64,000 nt of DNA from Amycolatopsis coloradensis (GCF_037997115.1 NZ_CP150484.1:3620328-3684327); one strand, 5' to 3'; counted from the stretch's first letter, positions 26,166-35,211 are shown. Numbers and translations are program-made. The notes: a model not told the origin generated them from the letters alone.

Positions 26166-26390
26166 CTACTTGCTGGCCTTGACCTTGGCGGCGATCTCCC
26201 GGGCGAGCGTGTTCTTGGTAACGGAGATCGTCTCGCCGCTGACGCTGATCGTGGCCGAGTCGATGGTGCTCTTGAGGTGCCCGGCCGCGCGCTTGCCCGC
26301 GATGGCCCACGCCTCAGCGGCGGTGCGCCTGACGCCGCCCTGCGTGGACTTGCTGCCCGTGACGGTCCACTCGAAACGGTTGTTCGCCAT
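26166..26390 (-). CDS. Small protein of unknown function
   Basis: 74 residues from ATG 26390 with GGAAGGA upstream. It has a beta-rich start (FEWTVTG) and an alternating basic/helical C-terminus (NTLAREIAAKVKASK). I do not recognise a family. It lies between the prim-pol and zinc-protein genes of the replication module. Confidence 0.65.
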   Translation of the reverse strand: MANNRFEWTVTGSKSTQGGVRRTAAEAWAIAGKRAAGHLKSTIDSATISVSGETISVTKNTLAREIAAKVKASK

Positions 26391-26474
26391 GATGGTGATT
26401 CCTTCCGGCGTGAGGATTCCGACCACGATCGCGGCCGCGGTGTGTGGGTTGGTGGTGCGATCGGCCCAGGGGGT

Positions 26475-27392
26475 TCAGGCCGCTTTTCCGGTGACGCGGC
26501 GGGGGTTGCGGCTCCCGGCGCGCAGGGAGGTGTCGATGACCCCGAAGTCCTTGGTCATCGATTCGGGGGTGTTCCAGGCGGTGACCGCGGCCTGAAGTTC
26601 GGCGCGGGCGTGGGCGACGTCGAGCAGCTCGGCACCGACGAGCTGACCGAGGGCGTAGGCGGCGGTCGACAACGCCCTGTTTCGCTGCCCTGACGGCGCC
26701 GCACGGACACGCTCGGCCTCGCCCTGCACCGCGCGTGCCACGTAGGCGGTCGGCGCCGCTACGGGCTTCTTCTTGCGCCCTGAGGCGGCCGTGGAGAGGG
26801 TTTTCAGCGAGGCCTGGACCAACCACCCCGGCAGTTCCGGCGGGTCGGTGTCGTCAAACAGCTCATAGGCCCCGTCTTGACGTACCGATCCCGGCGCGAG
26901 CGCGTAGCCACCCCAGCCGCGTGTGTCCACATGGGGCGCGATGTGCTTGACCGTGCAGGGAAGACGGCACCCGGGGGGTGTCGCGTACCAGAGCTGGCGG
27001 CCGCCGGTCGGGGTTGTGGTGGTCCACGCCTCCGGCAACGGCCCGCCCCGGCGGGCGGCCAGTGCTTGGAGTTCGTCCCAGCCGTCGGGCCCGGCCGGCT
27101 CCGCAGGTTTGCGGACGTCGCAGTCGATGACGTGCAGCCCGGACTTTCCGGGATAGACCGCGACGTTGTACGGCTCCCTCGACCACACCCGTTCGATCAC
27201 CTCGGGGTCGGTGGTGGCCAGGGTTTCCGGGACCACGTGCCCGGCGCCGCACGGCCCTCGTCCCGGACAGCGCTCCTCGCGATGCCAGGCGGGCGGCCAC
27301 TTCCGGCCCGGCATGATCGGGAACACGAACCACCCTCTGCCAGCCATCGTCAACGCGATGTCGAGGAGCGCGCGCCGTTGGGCGTCGTGCAT
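26475..27392 (-). CDS. Bifunctional DNA primase/polymerase (prim-pol)
   Basis: 305 residues. The N-terminal prim-pol domain has WFVFPIMPGRKWPP, the metal-binding LHVIDCDVRKP and the TPTGGRQLWYA segment, in which glutamine replaces the usual histidine. CPGRGPCGAGH is a small zinc-like insert. The C-terminal part is helical. In AICEs this enzyme initiates replication of the excised circle, with DUF3987 and SSB proteins encoded nearby. Confidence 0.9.
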   Translation of the reverse strand: MHDAQRRALLDIALTMAGRGWFVFPIMPGRKWPPAWHREERCPGRGPCGAGHVVPETLATTDPEVIERVWSREPYNVAVYPGKSGLHVIDCDVRKPAEPAGPDGWDELQALAARRGGPLPEAWTTTTPTGGRQLWYATPPGCRLPCTVKHIAPHVDTRGWGGYALAPGSVRQDGAYELFDDTDPPELPGWLVQASLKTLSTAASGRKKKPVAAPTAYVARAVQGEAERVRAAPSGQRNRALSTAAYALGQLVGAELLDVAHARAELQAAVTAWNTPESMTKDFGVIDTSLRAGSRNPRRVTGKAA

Positions 27393-27694
27393 CGGTCTGC
27401 CTCCTTTCGCCAGAACACATCCCGCTCCCAGTCAGGCCAGTCGTGCAGATACACCCCGAACCTCCGGGCCAGCGCGAACATCAGCTCGTCGACCAGCGCT
27501 CCGGCACGTCTCATTCCGGTGGCGCGCAGGAACGCGATGATCGGAAGACCGGTGGCGGAGGCGTAGAACTCGCGGTTGTTCCACGCCTCCGCGATCGCCC
27601 GGCCACACCTGTGCGCGACGACGGGATCGGCCTCGCGACGTGTGCTCAGCCACGCCGTGATGTCGGCGGCGCGGTATTTCCCCGTCTCACCCAT
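27350..27694 (-). CDS. Small helical protein of unknown function
   Basis: 114 residues from ATG 27694, overlapping the prim-pol start by 43 bases, an unusually long overlap. It has a predicted HTH-like N-terminus (AADITAWLSTRREADPVVAH) and a conserved-looking FALARRFGVYLHDWPDWERD. No family recognised. It is between ssb and prim-pol and probably belongs to the replication module. Confidence 0.6.
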   Translation of the reverse strand: MGETGKYRAADITAWLSTRREADPVVAHRCGRAIAEAWNNREFYASATGLPIIAFLRATGMRRAGALVDELMFALARRFGVYLHDWPDWERDVFWRKEADRCTTPNGARSSTSR

Positions 27695-27716
27695 GACCGG
27701 TGTTCACCAGCCCAGG

Positions 27717-28187
27717 TCAGAACGGCGGTTCGTCGGAGAAACCCGCCCCGCCCCCGGCGGGCGCGGCCGGCGCCGTCTCCCACGGCCCCGCACCGTTCCC
27801 GCCGCCCTGCGCGGTGGAGCGTTCGGCGCGGATCGCTTTGGCGGGGTGGAACTTCGTCGACACAGCGGCTTCGGTGACCTGCACGTCGAAGCCGTAGCGC
27901 TTCTCGCCGGTGGTCTTGTCGTTCCATTCCGACTGCCTGAGTTCTCCGGTGATCAGCAGCCGGTCGCCCTTGTGGCAGTGGTCGGCGATGTTCTCGCCCT
28001 GGCGACGCCACACGGTGCAGCGCAGGAACGTCGCCCCCGCGTCCTCCCACTCGCCGGTCTGCTTGTTCAAGCGGCGGTCGTTGGCGGCCAGAGTGAACGA
28101 GCACACCCCGGCCCCGGCCGGGGTGAACCGCATCTCGGGTTCGGCCACCAGGGTTCCGGCCATCGTGATCTCGGGAAGTCCAGCCAT
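27717..28187 (-). CDS. ssb: Single-stranded DNA-binding protein
   Basis: 156 residues. The OB-fold has TMAGTLVAEPEMRFTPAG, FLRCTVWRRQGENIADH and ITGELRQSEW. A Gly/Pro-rich linker ends in the acidic tip DEPPF, the partner-docking tail. It starts the leftward replication operon of the element. The chromosomal ssb would be elsewhere. Confidence 0.93.
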   Translation of the reverse strand: MAGLPEITMAGTLVAEPEMRFTPAGAGVCSFTLAANDRRLNKQTGEWEDAGATFLRCTVWRRQGENIADHCHKGDRLLITGELRQSEWNDKTTGEKRYGFDVQVTEAAVSTKFHPAKAIRAERSTAQGGGNGAGPWETAPAAPAGGGAGFSDEPPF

Positions 28188-28509
28188 GACAGTGGTTCTC
28201 CTTCGGGTGCGGGCACGAACGCGCCCCGGCCAATCGAGGCCGGGGCGGGAGGTATTCGCGCGCGGTGTGCACGGGTATTCGGTTGTAGACGGAGCCGGTC
28301 GGCAGTGTTGGCAGATGAGGACGGATTTCCTATCACCGGGGCAGTCGTCTTTTCGAGTGACGTTTTCGCGCCGAAGGCCCGAAATCCTGATTAGAAGGGT
28401 GAGCGCTGACCAGCCCGGTCACCGCACGTTGGAAGGTGGTGTCGTGTGATGGCGTGTGTAGTGGGCCCGGTCCGGCCGCAGGCGGCAGGTTCGGCGGGGG
28501 TGCGTCGGG
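28188..28509. other. Intergenic region upstream of ssb
   Basis: About 320 bases between the ssb start and the broken HNH gene. It should carry the promoter of the leftward ssb-to-xis operon. I see no gene, strong hairpin or clear repeat. Confidence 0.5.
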
Positions 28510-29081
28510 TCAGCAGCGGCGAAGCCTGGAGGCGATCGCGTCGTGCTCGGTCTGGTCGACGGTCATCTGGTAGCGGTGTTTCGTCTCGACCCAGCGGGCG
28601 AGGTAGCCGCACTTGTCCTTGCCGGGCAGCCATTTCGCGGGGTCGGAGTCGCCCTTGGACCGGTTCGACTTCGCGGTGACGGCGACCAGCACGCGCGGGT
28701 CGTTGGCGTAGCGGGTGCGGTCGGCGCGGGACCAGGTGCGGGTGCCGGAGCGGGCGGCTTCGGCGAGCGGCACCATGTGGTCGACGTCGCGGTGCCCTGG
28801 GTTTTGAGGATGTGTTCGCGGGCGTCGCAGGCGCCGGAGACTGGTTGCCAGTGCGGCCAGTCCGCCCGCCGGTACGGGTTGCCGGTGTCCTCGACGGCGA
28901 CGCGCAGTTTCTCCAGCCGGGCGCGTACCGCGGCCGCGTCGATCTGGGTGGTGCTGCCGGGGCTGACGTCGGCGGCGACGGTGTCGGCGGGACGGGTTCT
29001 CGAGTTCTGGCATCCGGTCGGCGTGGCCGCGACGGCGGCGGCGAGGGCGAGGGCGAGGGTGCCGATGGTGCGGGCGATCAC
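28510..29081 (-). pseudogene. Frameshifted exported HNH endonuclease (DUF1524-like)
   Basis: The N-terminal frame (from 29081) encodes a signal-like start MIARTIGTLALALAAAVAAT ending PTGC, a possible lipobox, then ARLEKLRVAV and AREHILKTQG. The nuclease half continues in another frame: HRDVDHMVPLAEAARSG, then RTRYANDPRVLVAV and ends SRLRRC. The switch is near 28795-28802, where the segment normally between KTQG and DVDHxVPL is also missing. Either a small indel has killed it or the sequence carries an error. It overlaps the upstream gene by 4 bases. Confidence 0.75.
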
Positions 29082-29452
29082 GCGGCCACCGCCAGAGCGT
29101 CGAGCGCGGCGACGTGCACGGCGCGGGCGGTGTCGATGTCGACCGCGCGCCAGACGATGACCGGGAACGCGCCGTCCTCGCCGGGTGCGGCGCGGCGCAT
29201 CACCGGGTCGTCCTCACGCCAGGCGTGGGTGTAGGCGAACCACACCAGCCGGAACAGCGCGGCGTCGTCCCGGGTAGGCAGCGGCACCCCGATGTCGAGG
29301 GCGATGTCGGCGATGGCGTCGCGGGCGACGTCGGGCCGGGTGAAGCCGACCGCGAACACGCTGCCGTCGTCGAGGACCAGCACGGTGGGATGGCGGATAC
29401 CCAGGCAGGCGAAAGCATCGGTGGCGGACAGGTCGGGCATGGGCAGGAACAT
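29078..29452 (-). CDS. Protein of unknown function in the transfer module
   Basis: 124 residues from ATG 29452. It has alternating beta and helix (PTVLVLDDGSVFAVGFTRPD, then LFRLVWFAYTHAWRED). No family recognised. It is coupled by a 4-base overlap to the broken HNH gene. Confidence 0.6.
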   Translation of the reverse strand: MFLPMPDLSATDAFACLGIRHPTVLVLDDGSVFAVGFTRPDVARDAIADIALDIGVPLPTRDDAALFRLVWFAYTHAWREDDPVMRRAAPGEDGAFPVIVWRAVDIDTARAVHVAALDALAVAA

Positions 29453-29572
29453 GAAGAACCTCCTTGCGGTGATGGGTTTCGTCGGACCGGCGGGGCGACG
29501 GTGGCCTGCCGCCGGTCCGACGGACGGTGTGTGGTGAAGGGCCCGCAGCGGGCCCTATCGGGGACAGCCGGG

Positions 29573-30016
29573 TCAGATGGAGATCCGGCCGTCGCGGACC
29601 AGGACCGGGGCCTGCCGGAGGATCTGCGACCAGCGTGGCGCGATGCGTTTGCAGGCCAGCGAGCGCGCGGTGCTTTCCGAAGGGGGCTTCTTCATGCCGC
29701 GTGCGACGTGCTTGAAGTTTCCGATGTCGTAGGAGGCGTGGCCGCGTTTGGCGCGTCCGTGTCCGTTGGCCTTGCGCCAGCGGTCTTCGGCCTCGAACCC
29801 GGCCCAGCACCCGACGCTGTACGCCAGCGCCAGCTCCGGGCCCCAGTCCTTCTCGCGGTACGTGAACTTCACGTGGCCTTCGTCGCCCTTGTGCCGGATC
29901 TCGGTGATGGTCAGCCCGCCGTCCTTCCAGACCCACGCGTGAGCCAGTTCGTGCACCGCGATCGCGAGCTGGTGCGGGTCTTCCGGGTCGCGTTTCGCCT
30001 CGAACAGCAAGACCAT
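29573..30016 (-). CDS. HExxH-motif protein, putative metallopeptidase
   Basis: 147 residues from ATG 30016 with GGAGG upstream. HELAHAW near residue 24 is a zincin motif within a peptidase M41-like context (AIAVHELAHAWVWKDGG). The C-terminal half is basic. Such small HExxH proteins are common next to AICE transfer genes; a peptidase role is not proven. A repeat cluster lies directly upstream. Confidence 0.7.
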   Translation of the reverse strand: MVLLFEAKRDPEDPHQLAIAVHELAHAWVWKDGGLTITEIRHKGDEGHVKFTYREKDWGPELALAYSVGCWAGFEAEDRWRKANGHGRAKRGHASYDIGNFKHVARGMKKPPSESTARSLACKRIAPRWSQILRQAPVLVRDGRISI

Positions 30017-30078
30017 GACCAAACCTCCAAACGGTTACGTCGAGTAGCCGCCGGTGATGCACGACAGCGCCCGGCGGG

Positions 30079-30209
30079 AAGTGAGAAGCGAGTGAGACGG
30101 CAAGTGAGGCCGGGAAGGGGAAGTGGAAATCCACTTCCCCTTCCACTTGGCGACCTCACTTGCCCTGATCAGGCACGATGATCGGAAAAGTGGAGAAGTG
30201 ATGAAGTGG
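30079..30209. repeat. Cluster of AAGTGRR repeats with nested hairpin, candidate clt
   Basis: Eight or more copies of AAGTGA/AAGTGG occur in both directions (for example 30079-30085, 30102-30108, 30121-30126, 30189-30193, 30203-30208). Two perfect 11-bp inverted repeats nest: 30099-30109 with 30154-30164, and inside it 30117-30127 with 30130-30140. It sits just downstream of the transfer ATPase gene. Streptomyces TraB proteins bind short direct repeats (clt) beside tra genes, so this is a candidate. Confidence 0.55.
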
Positions 30210-30210
30210 C

Positions 30211-30231
30211 CCGGCCCCGCGACGGGGCCGG
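30211..30231 (-). terminator. Hairpin after the transfer ATPase gene
   Basis: CCGGCCCCG-CGA-CGGGGCCGG is a perfect 9-bp stem with a 3-base loop, about 40 bases beyond the stop of the transfer gene. It has no T-run on the relevant strand, so it may be an attenuating or structural element. Confidence 0.5.
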
Positions 30232-30272
30232 ATCGGCCCGGTTTCACGTCCTGGTGAGGGTGTGTCCTGGGC

Positions 30273-32582
30273 TCACTTCTCCAGTTCGCGCTGTGCGAGC
30301 GCTTCGACCACCTGACGGTTACGTACGGTGAGAACTCCGTCTTTGAAGCGGACCGGGACACGGACCTTGTCCAGGGCCTCACGGACCTTCTCCGCGCTCA
30401 GCCCGGCGTAGGGCTGGTAGCCAGGGGCCAGTTCACGCAGGCGGGCGCCGACGTCGGTGGCCTTGACGTCGCCCCCGGCCAGCACCTCAGCCACATCCGC
30501 CAGCAGATCCCGCACTATCGGGGCCTCGACCTGCGGTTTTCCGGTCTTGGCGCCCCGGATGGCGACGGCGCGGTTGATCACGGTGACGGAGTCGTCACCG
30601 TCGATGAAGTGCGTGCGCACGGTCATCGACGGCTGCCCGGGAGGCAGCGGAACCCCTTCCCCGGACACCACCAACGTGCCTTTGTCCAGGCCAGAGCGCA
30701 GTTCGTGCGGTGCGGCCCCACCGTCAACGGCCTTGTCCCCGAGAGCCATCCGGGACTGGGACTCGGTTCCCAGCGCCAGCGCCGCGCGGATGTGCGCGCC
30801 CTCGCGGACCAGCTTGGGCAGGTTGTCGTTGGTGGGATCCTGGGTTCCCTGCCACAGCACGACGTTCACCGCGCGCCCCTGGTTGTGGATCTTGCGGGCG
30901 GCCATGAAGTACCGTGATTTGCTGGTCTGCCCGCCGTAGGGGTTGTTCTGCTCGTCCTTGGCGGGATTCATGAACGCTTGCTGCGCCTCGTCGACCAGCA
31001 GCACGATCGGCGCGAACGGCCCGCCGGGTTTGGCCAGCTCACGGGGCACACCGTTGCGGTATTTGTCGCCGTCGAAGGCCATCAGGCGGCGCTCCATCTC
31101 CTTCACACCCCACTCCAGCATTTCGGTGGCCTGGATGCAGTGCGCGTCGGTGGGGCCTTCGATCAGTTCCTCGGCGACCGGTTTGAACATCCGCCAGTCA
31201 CCGATGCCCTTGAGGTCGGCGATGTAGAGCTGCACCGACGGGTCCAGGGCCAGCCACAACGCCAGCGCCCGCAGGGACGCGGTCTTGCCCTGCTTGGACA
31301 GGCCGGTGACCAGCAGGTGGCATTGCAGCAGCGCCATGAGCACCGCGTCCCCGCGCAGGTCCATGCCCCACGGGACGCGTCCGGTGTACAGGTCGGCGGT
31401 GAGGGTCGGGTCCGTGACCAGCGGAGACGGCCCGATCGGCTTGTCCAGTTCCCCGGAGTCGGCCGCCCACACCCGCACTGTGCGCGGCGCGGGCGGGGTG
31501 GTCAGGAACACCTCGTGTTCGTGGCGTCCCATGTTCTCGGCGAACTTCCGCCGCTTGCGCTTGACCTCCTCGGTGTCCACCCCGGACGGCAGGTGGATGT
31601 CGAACTCGACACCGCAGCCGGCCAGCCGGATCGGGGACAGCATCGCCGCGCCGCCGTCCTCCATCGCCTCGATTTTCTTGCGTAGCTCGGAAATCCGCAG
31701 GTCACGCAGGGCGGTGACCACGATGGACGGGGTGATCACCACGTCGTCGAGGTTGCGCTGCGAGGCCGGGCGGAACAGGTCCGGGACGGCCTGAGAGGTG
31801 CGGCCCAGGTTCCACAGCCAGGTCACCACCCCGGCGGTGACGCCGGTGACCAGCAGCGCGCCGTAGGTGATGACGAACCAGACCGCGAACGCGATCGCGT
31901 CGACCACCGCGGTGATCGGGCCCAGGAACTCGCCCTTGCCGCCGACCCACAGGATCAGGCCCAGCACCAGCAGCAGCACCGCCGCGCACACGGTGACCGC
32001 GCCCGCGGCCTTCGCCAGCTGCCACGGGGACCGGATCCAGTCCATCGCCCGGTCGTGACGGCGCGCTTTCTCCGCCACGTCGCGGGCCTCCCAGTCCGCG
32101 AGCTTGTCGTGATCCCCGGCCAGCTCGGCCGCCCGCATCATCCGCTCATAGCGGCTCGATCCGTGCGTGTCGCGCCATCGCTTGAGCGCCACCCCCGCCC
32201 CGAGCGTCGGGTAGACCAGCGCGTTGCGGCCGACGAACTTGAGCGTGGACACCGTCCGGTCGTGGGCGACCGCCGTGCGGGTGGTGCGGGCCAGCCACGC
32301 GGCCTGTTTGCGGTAGTCGGCGTAGCGCCACTCGCGCTGTGCTTTCTGGTCGGTAAGCAGCCGGTACTCGTACTCGGAGATGATGCGCCCCTCCACGACC
32401 TGAGGCGCGGACTCGTCACCGGCCGAGGTGGTGGACTCGTGCTGGTCGGGACAGGTGCGCAGCGGATGCACGGTGGCCAGCTCGCTCGCCGTGGAGACGG
32501 ACTCCCGCGCGGACTCGGAACCGGTCGCGGCGACGGTCTCGGGCGTGGACTCGGGGCGGTCGTTGTGGTCGGTGGGGTTCAT
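30273..32582 (-). CDS. tra: FtsK/SpoIIIE-type DNA transfer ATPase (TraB/TraSA)
   Basis: 769 residues from ATG 32582. Two to three membrane helices lie at about 185-265. The motor domain has the Walker A-like TGLSKQGKTASLRAL and Walker B IVLLVDEAQQA. The C-terminal 60 residues (GLSAEKVREALDKVRVPVRF) form a winged helix like the FtsK gamma/TraB recognition domain. A single such protein moves double-stranded DNA between mycelial cells. The clt-like repeats lie 60 bases downstream. Confidence 0.93.
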   Translation of the reverse strand: MNPTDHNDRPESTPETVAATGSESARESVSTASELATVHPLRTCPDQHESTTSAGDESAPQVVEGRIISEYEYRLLTDQKAQREWRYADYRKQAAWLARTTRTAVAHDRTVSTLKFVGRNALVYPTLGAGVALKRWRDTHGSSRYERMMRAAELAGDHDKLADWEARDVAEKARRHDRAMDWIRSPWQLAKAAGAVTVCAAVLLLVLGLILWVGGKGEFLGPITAVVDAIAFAVWFVITYGALLVTGVTAGVVTWLWNLGRTSQAVPDLFRPASQRNLDDVVITPSIVVTALRDLRISELRKKIEAMEDGGAAMLSPIRLAGCGVEFDIHLPSGVDTEEVKRKRRKFAENMGRHEHEVFLTTPPAPRTVRVWAADSGELDKPIGPSPLVTDPTLTADLYTGRVPWGMDLRGDAVLMALLQCHLLVTGLSKQGKTASLRALALWLALDPSVQLYIADLKGIGDWRMFKPVAEELIEGPTDAHCIQATEMLEWGVKEMERRLMAFDGDKYRNGVPRELAKPGGPFAPIVLLVDEAQQAFMNPAKDEQNNPYGGQTSKSRYFMAARKIHNQGRAVNVVLWQGTQDPTNDNLPKLVREGAHIRAALALGTESQSRMALGDKAVDGGAAPHELRSGLDKGTLVVSGEGVPLPPGQPSMTVRTHFIDGDDSVTVINRAVAIRGAKTGKPQVEAPIVRDLLADVAEVLAGGDVKATDVGARLRELAPGYQPYAGLSAEKVREALDKVRVPVRFKDGVLTVRNRQVVEALAQRELEK

Positions 32583-32684
32583 CGCGAATAGCCCTTTCGG
32601 TGCGGACTCGTGCAGCACCGGGCAGGACCGAACCCGCACCGGGAGGTGGGGTCGGCCCTGCCCGGTGACTGTGCGGGAGGGTGG

Positions 32685-33818
32685 TCAGGCATCACCGCCG
32701 GACGGGCGGTTCAGGTACTCGTCACGCAGCTGGTTGGCGTACTTCTTCGCGCACTTGAGGGTGCGCATGATCGACGCGCCGTTGCCGGGGTCGAACCCCT
32801 CCGGTGGCGACGCGAGCGCCTTCTGAAACTCGGCGCGCAGTGCCGTGATGTCCCGGCGCTTGGGTTCCGGGATCGTCGCCCGCGCCGAGCGTTTCGCCGG
32901 AGTGCTCCGCCGAGCCGGGGCGGCCCGGACGGCGGCCGGCTTCTCCGTCGCCGGTTCGGTGGCCGTCACCGCGGTCGCGGCGCCAGGTTCCGGGTCGTCG
33001 AGGTCGATGGTCAGCTCCCGGAACGCGGCTAGCAGCCGGGGCAGCGCGCGGACCACGGCCATCGCGACGATGGGCCCGAGGATGTGCAGCACCAGCGACG
33101 ACACCGTGAACTGCTCCGTGATGCCGGGCAGGTGCGGCCAGGCGTTCATCCCCAGGGTGAGGGACAGGAACACCCACTCGGCGCGGTCGAGGCCCTTGTC
33201 GGCCACCTCGTGGCCTCGGGTGGCGAGGTAGGCCTTGCCGCCGACGACCATCAGCAGCGCCAGGCTGCAGAACGGTTCGACCAGCCACGCGAACCACCAC
33301 GACGGCGACCACTTCGGCGCGCCTTCGGCGGCGAACACCTGGACTCCGGCGGTCGACCAGGCCAGCGCGAGCACCAGCGACACCAGCGCCAGCCTGGTGA
33401 TCAGCCGGACCATCCGCGCGTCGCGGTAGGCCAGCACCCGCGGGTCCCGGTCGAGCTTCCACAACCTTGCGGCCTCCACGACCGCCTTGCGGCGGGCGCG
33501 GACCTTGTCGGAGGTGACCTCGAACGGCGCGTCGTCGTGCTCCAGCGTCAGCAGCTGGTGCGCTTCGGCGTGTTCGGCGATCCGCCGCTGCACTCGCCGC
33601 GTCGAGCCGGGCCGCCGACGAACCGGCCCCGCCACCTCGGGGGTGGCGGGGCCGATGTCAGGGATCTTCTCGTCGGGCACGGGCGGATCCGGCGGGGCGG
33701 TGGTGGCGGGTTGGGCGGCGACGTCGGCCAGGTGTTTCTCCAGCGCGGCGAGCCCGGCGGAGAACTCCGGGTCCCCGTTGTCCCCGCCGTCGTGGTGGTC
33801 GAGGTTCGTCGTGGTCAT
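32685..33818 (-). CDS. Membrane protein of the transfer module (Spd-like)
   Basis: 377 residues. A long N-terminal soluble region precedes about four membrane helices between roughly 135 and 265 (for example LITRLALVSLVLALAWSTAG), followed by an Ala/Arg/Pro-rich segment and a DNA-binding-like tail (KRRDITALRAEFQKALASPP). Topology and place beside the transfer ATPase recall the spread proteins of Streptomyces plasmids. It overlaps the upstream gene by 4 bases. Confidence 0.7.
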   Translation of the reverse strand: MTTTNLDHHDGGDNGDPEFSAGLAALEKHLADVAAQPATTAPPDPPVPDEKIPDIGPATPEVAGPVRRRPGSTRRVQRRIAEHAEAHQLLTLEHDDAPFEVTSDKVRARRKAVVEAARLWKLDRDPRVLAYRDARMVRLITRLALVSLVLALAWSTAGVQVFAAEGAPKWSPSWWFAWLVEPFCSLALLMVVGGKAYLATRGHEVADKGLDRAEWVFLSLTLGMNAWPHLPGITEQFTVSSLVLHILGPIVAMAVVRALPRLLAAFRELTIDLDDPEPGAATAVTATEPATEKPAAVRAAPARRSTPAKRSARATIPEPKRRDITALRAEFQKALASPPEGFDPGNGASIMRTLKCAKKYANQLRDEYLNRPSGGDA

Positions 33819-34150
33819 CGGTGTGCCTCCTTCCGTTCAGGGCTCCCAGCTGTCTCGGCCTGGTCGCCGTCGCCGGTGGCCTGCTGGTCGTGGCCGGGTG
33901 GTGCGGTGGGCAACGCGGGCGGGTCGGCGCTGGTGATCGAGGTGCGGGCGGTGCGGGTCGTGCGCCGCAGCCGCAGTTCGCTGGCCACCCACGCCGCTGC
34001 ACCCGGTGCCGCCAGCAGGCACAGCCACGGCGACCAGACCGCCCCGCCGATCAACGGAGCACCGACGCCGGCCAGCTCCCCGGCGTGCGTGGCCGCCCAC
34101 GCCACCGCCTTCTCCTGCCTGGTCCGGCAGGTTCGTTCCTGCTCAGCCAT
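33815..34150 (-). CDS. Small membrane protein of the transfer operon
   Basis: 111 residues with one or two hydrophobic segments (about 25-58) and a polar tail. Overlaps the preceding gene by 8 bases and the following one by 4. Spread-type function is inferred from context only. Confidence 0.65.
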   Translation of the reverse strand: MAEQERTCRTRQEKAVAWAATHAGELAGVGAPLIGGAVWSPWLCLLAAPGAAAWVASELRLRRTTRTARTSITSADPPALPTAPPGHDQQATGDGDQAETAGSPERKEAHR

Positions 34151-34448
34151 GGCGCCACCCCCTTCCCTCGTCCGGCCCGCCGAACGGCGGCTGCGGTTGT
34201 TCCGGCGGGACGATCCAGCCCCGCACGACCCCCGTGCGGAACCTCAGCCACCGCCAGGTGTTCCAGGCCAGCCACAGCACGACGGTCCGGACCGGCCAGA
34301 CCAGCCAGAAACCGTTCAGGATCAGCAGGTCCAGGCCCAGCAGCGCCAGCGCGACGATGAGGTTGCGGCGGATCGCGTAGCCCGCGTCGCCCAGCGCCGT
34401 CACGCGCCACGCCTCCACATAGGACAGATAGGGATTACGTCCGAACAC
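34143..34448 (-). CDS. Small membrane protein of the transfer operon
   Basis: 101 residues from GTG 34448 (GGAG eight bases upstream), opening VFGRNPYLSYVEAWRVTALG. One or two helices (about 25-60) precede a basic tail. The longer frame starting 34556 reads low-complexity and overlaps the real upstream gene, so the shorter start is used. Confidence 0.65.
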   Translation of the reverse strand: MFGRNPYLSYVEAWRVTALGDAGYAIRRNLIVALALLGLDLLILNGFWLVWPVRTVVLWLAWNTWRWLRFRTGVVRGWIVPPEQPQPPFGGPDEGRGWRHG

Positions 34449-34755
34449 GTGCGTGCTCCCAGCTCCCCGCCATCGTGGTGGCGGGGTCGTAGTAGTGGTT
34501 GATCGGCCCGCGCGGCGGGGTCGTGATCTGCCGGGTGGTGTAGCCGTCCAGCTCACCGATCACCCCGGCCAGGATCCGCACCAGCAGCACCAGCGGGATC
34601 CGGACCAGATGCAGCGTCAGGAACACCGCGAACGCGGCGAACACCTTGCACAGCGCCCAGGTTCCGTTGCGCTCCAGCAGCATCCGCAGCAGCGCCATCG
34701 TCGGGTTCAGCGCCAGCGCGTCCGGTGTGGACGGACGCGCGCCACCCGGGGTCAT
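34435..34755 (-). CDS. Small membrane protein of the transfer operon
   Basis: 106 residues from ATG 34755, which overlaps the upstream stop as ATGA. Hydrophobic segments at about 35-70 (LCKVFAAFAVFLTLHLVRIP). Unknown function; it is coupled to neighbours on both sides. Confidence 0.65.
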   Translation of the reverse strand: MTPGGARPSTPDALALNPTMALLRMLLERNGTWALCKVFAAFAVFLTLHLVRIPLVLLVRILAGVIGELDGYTTRQITTPPRGPINHYYDPATTMAGSWEHARVRT

Positions 34756-34943
34756 GAGTCCCACCCACCCTTCGGGGTGGCCTCGCGCAGGGCGGTGAGG
34801 ATCTCGACGGCGCGGCCCGAGGTCACCGGGCGACCGTCCTGGTCGATCGGCCCGGTGTAGCCGGATTCGCGCAAGTCGAAGAACCGGCTGTCCGCCGCGC
34901 TTTCGGGCTTCCCGTCGAAACGGCGGCTCCTGTTGGCGGTCAT
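34752..34943 (-). CDS. Small soluble protein of unknown function
   Basis: 63 residues from ATG 34943 with AAGGAG upstream. It contains FFDLRESGYTGPIDQDGRPV. No family recognised. Coupled to the next gene by 4-base overlap. Confidence 0.6.
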   Translation of the reverse strand: MTANRSRRFDGKPESAADSRFFDLRESGYTGPIDQDGRPVTSGRAVEILTALREATPKGGWDS

Positions 34944-34945
34944 GG

Positions 34946-35173
34946 TCAGCACTCCTTCCCCGCCACGGCGATCCAGCACTCGATCACCTGGTCCAGCGGC
35001 ACGCTCGTGTCGAGCTGGTGGGCGTAGTGGGCGGCGAGGTCGCTCTGTACCTCGTCCTTGGTGGTGTGGCCGTCGTTGAGCGCGTACTCGATGTCGTTCA
35101 CGAGCCGCACGGCAAGGTCGACGGGGATGTCGAAGCGATCCGCGATGGTGGCAGCACTTGATGGTGTGAACAC
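34946..35173 (-). CDS. Small helical protein of unknown function
   Basis: 75 residues from GTG 35173 with GGAAGGG upstream (VFTPSSAATIADRFDIPVDL). Mostly helical and acidic. The upstream part of the frame is an out-of-frame shadow and is excluded. Confidence 0.6.
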   Translation of the reverse strand: MFTPSSAATIADRFDIPVDLAVRLVNDIEYALNDGHTTKDEVQSDLAAHYAHQLDTSVPLDQVIECWIAVAGKEC

Positions 35174-35211
35174 TGGTGTTTCCCTTCCACAGAGCGGATA
35201 GCGGGTTCGGG

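Noticed and set aside
30079..30231. The repeat cluster as a CRISPR array
   Set aside because: Units are 7-8 bases, in both orientations, with irregular spacing and no spacers or cas genes.
33084..34502. A 472-codon rightward frame opposite the transfer operon
   Set aside because: Antisense to coupled membrane-protein genes with good starts; no domain seen.
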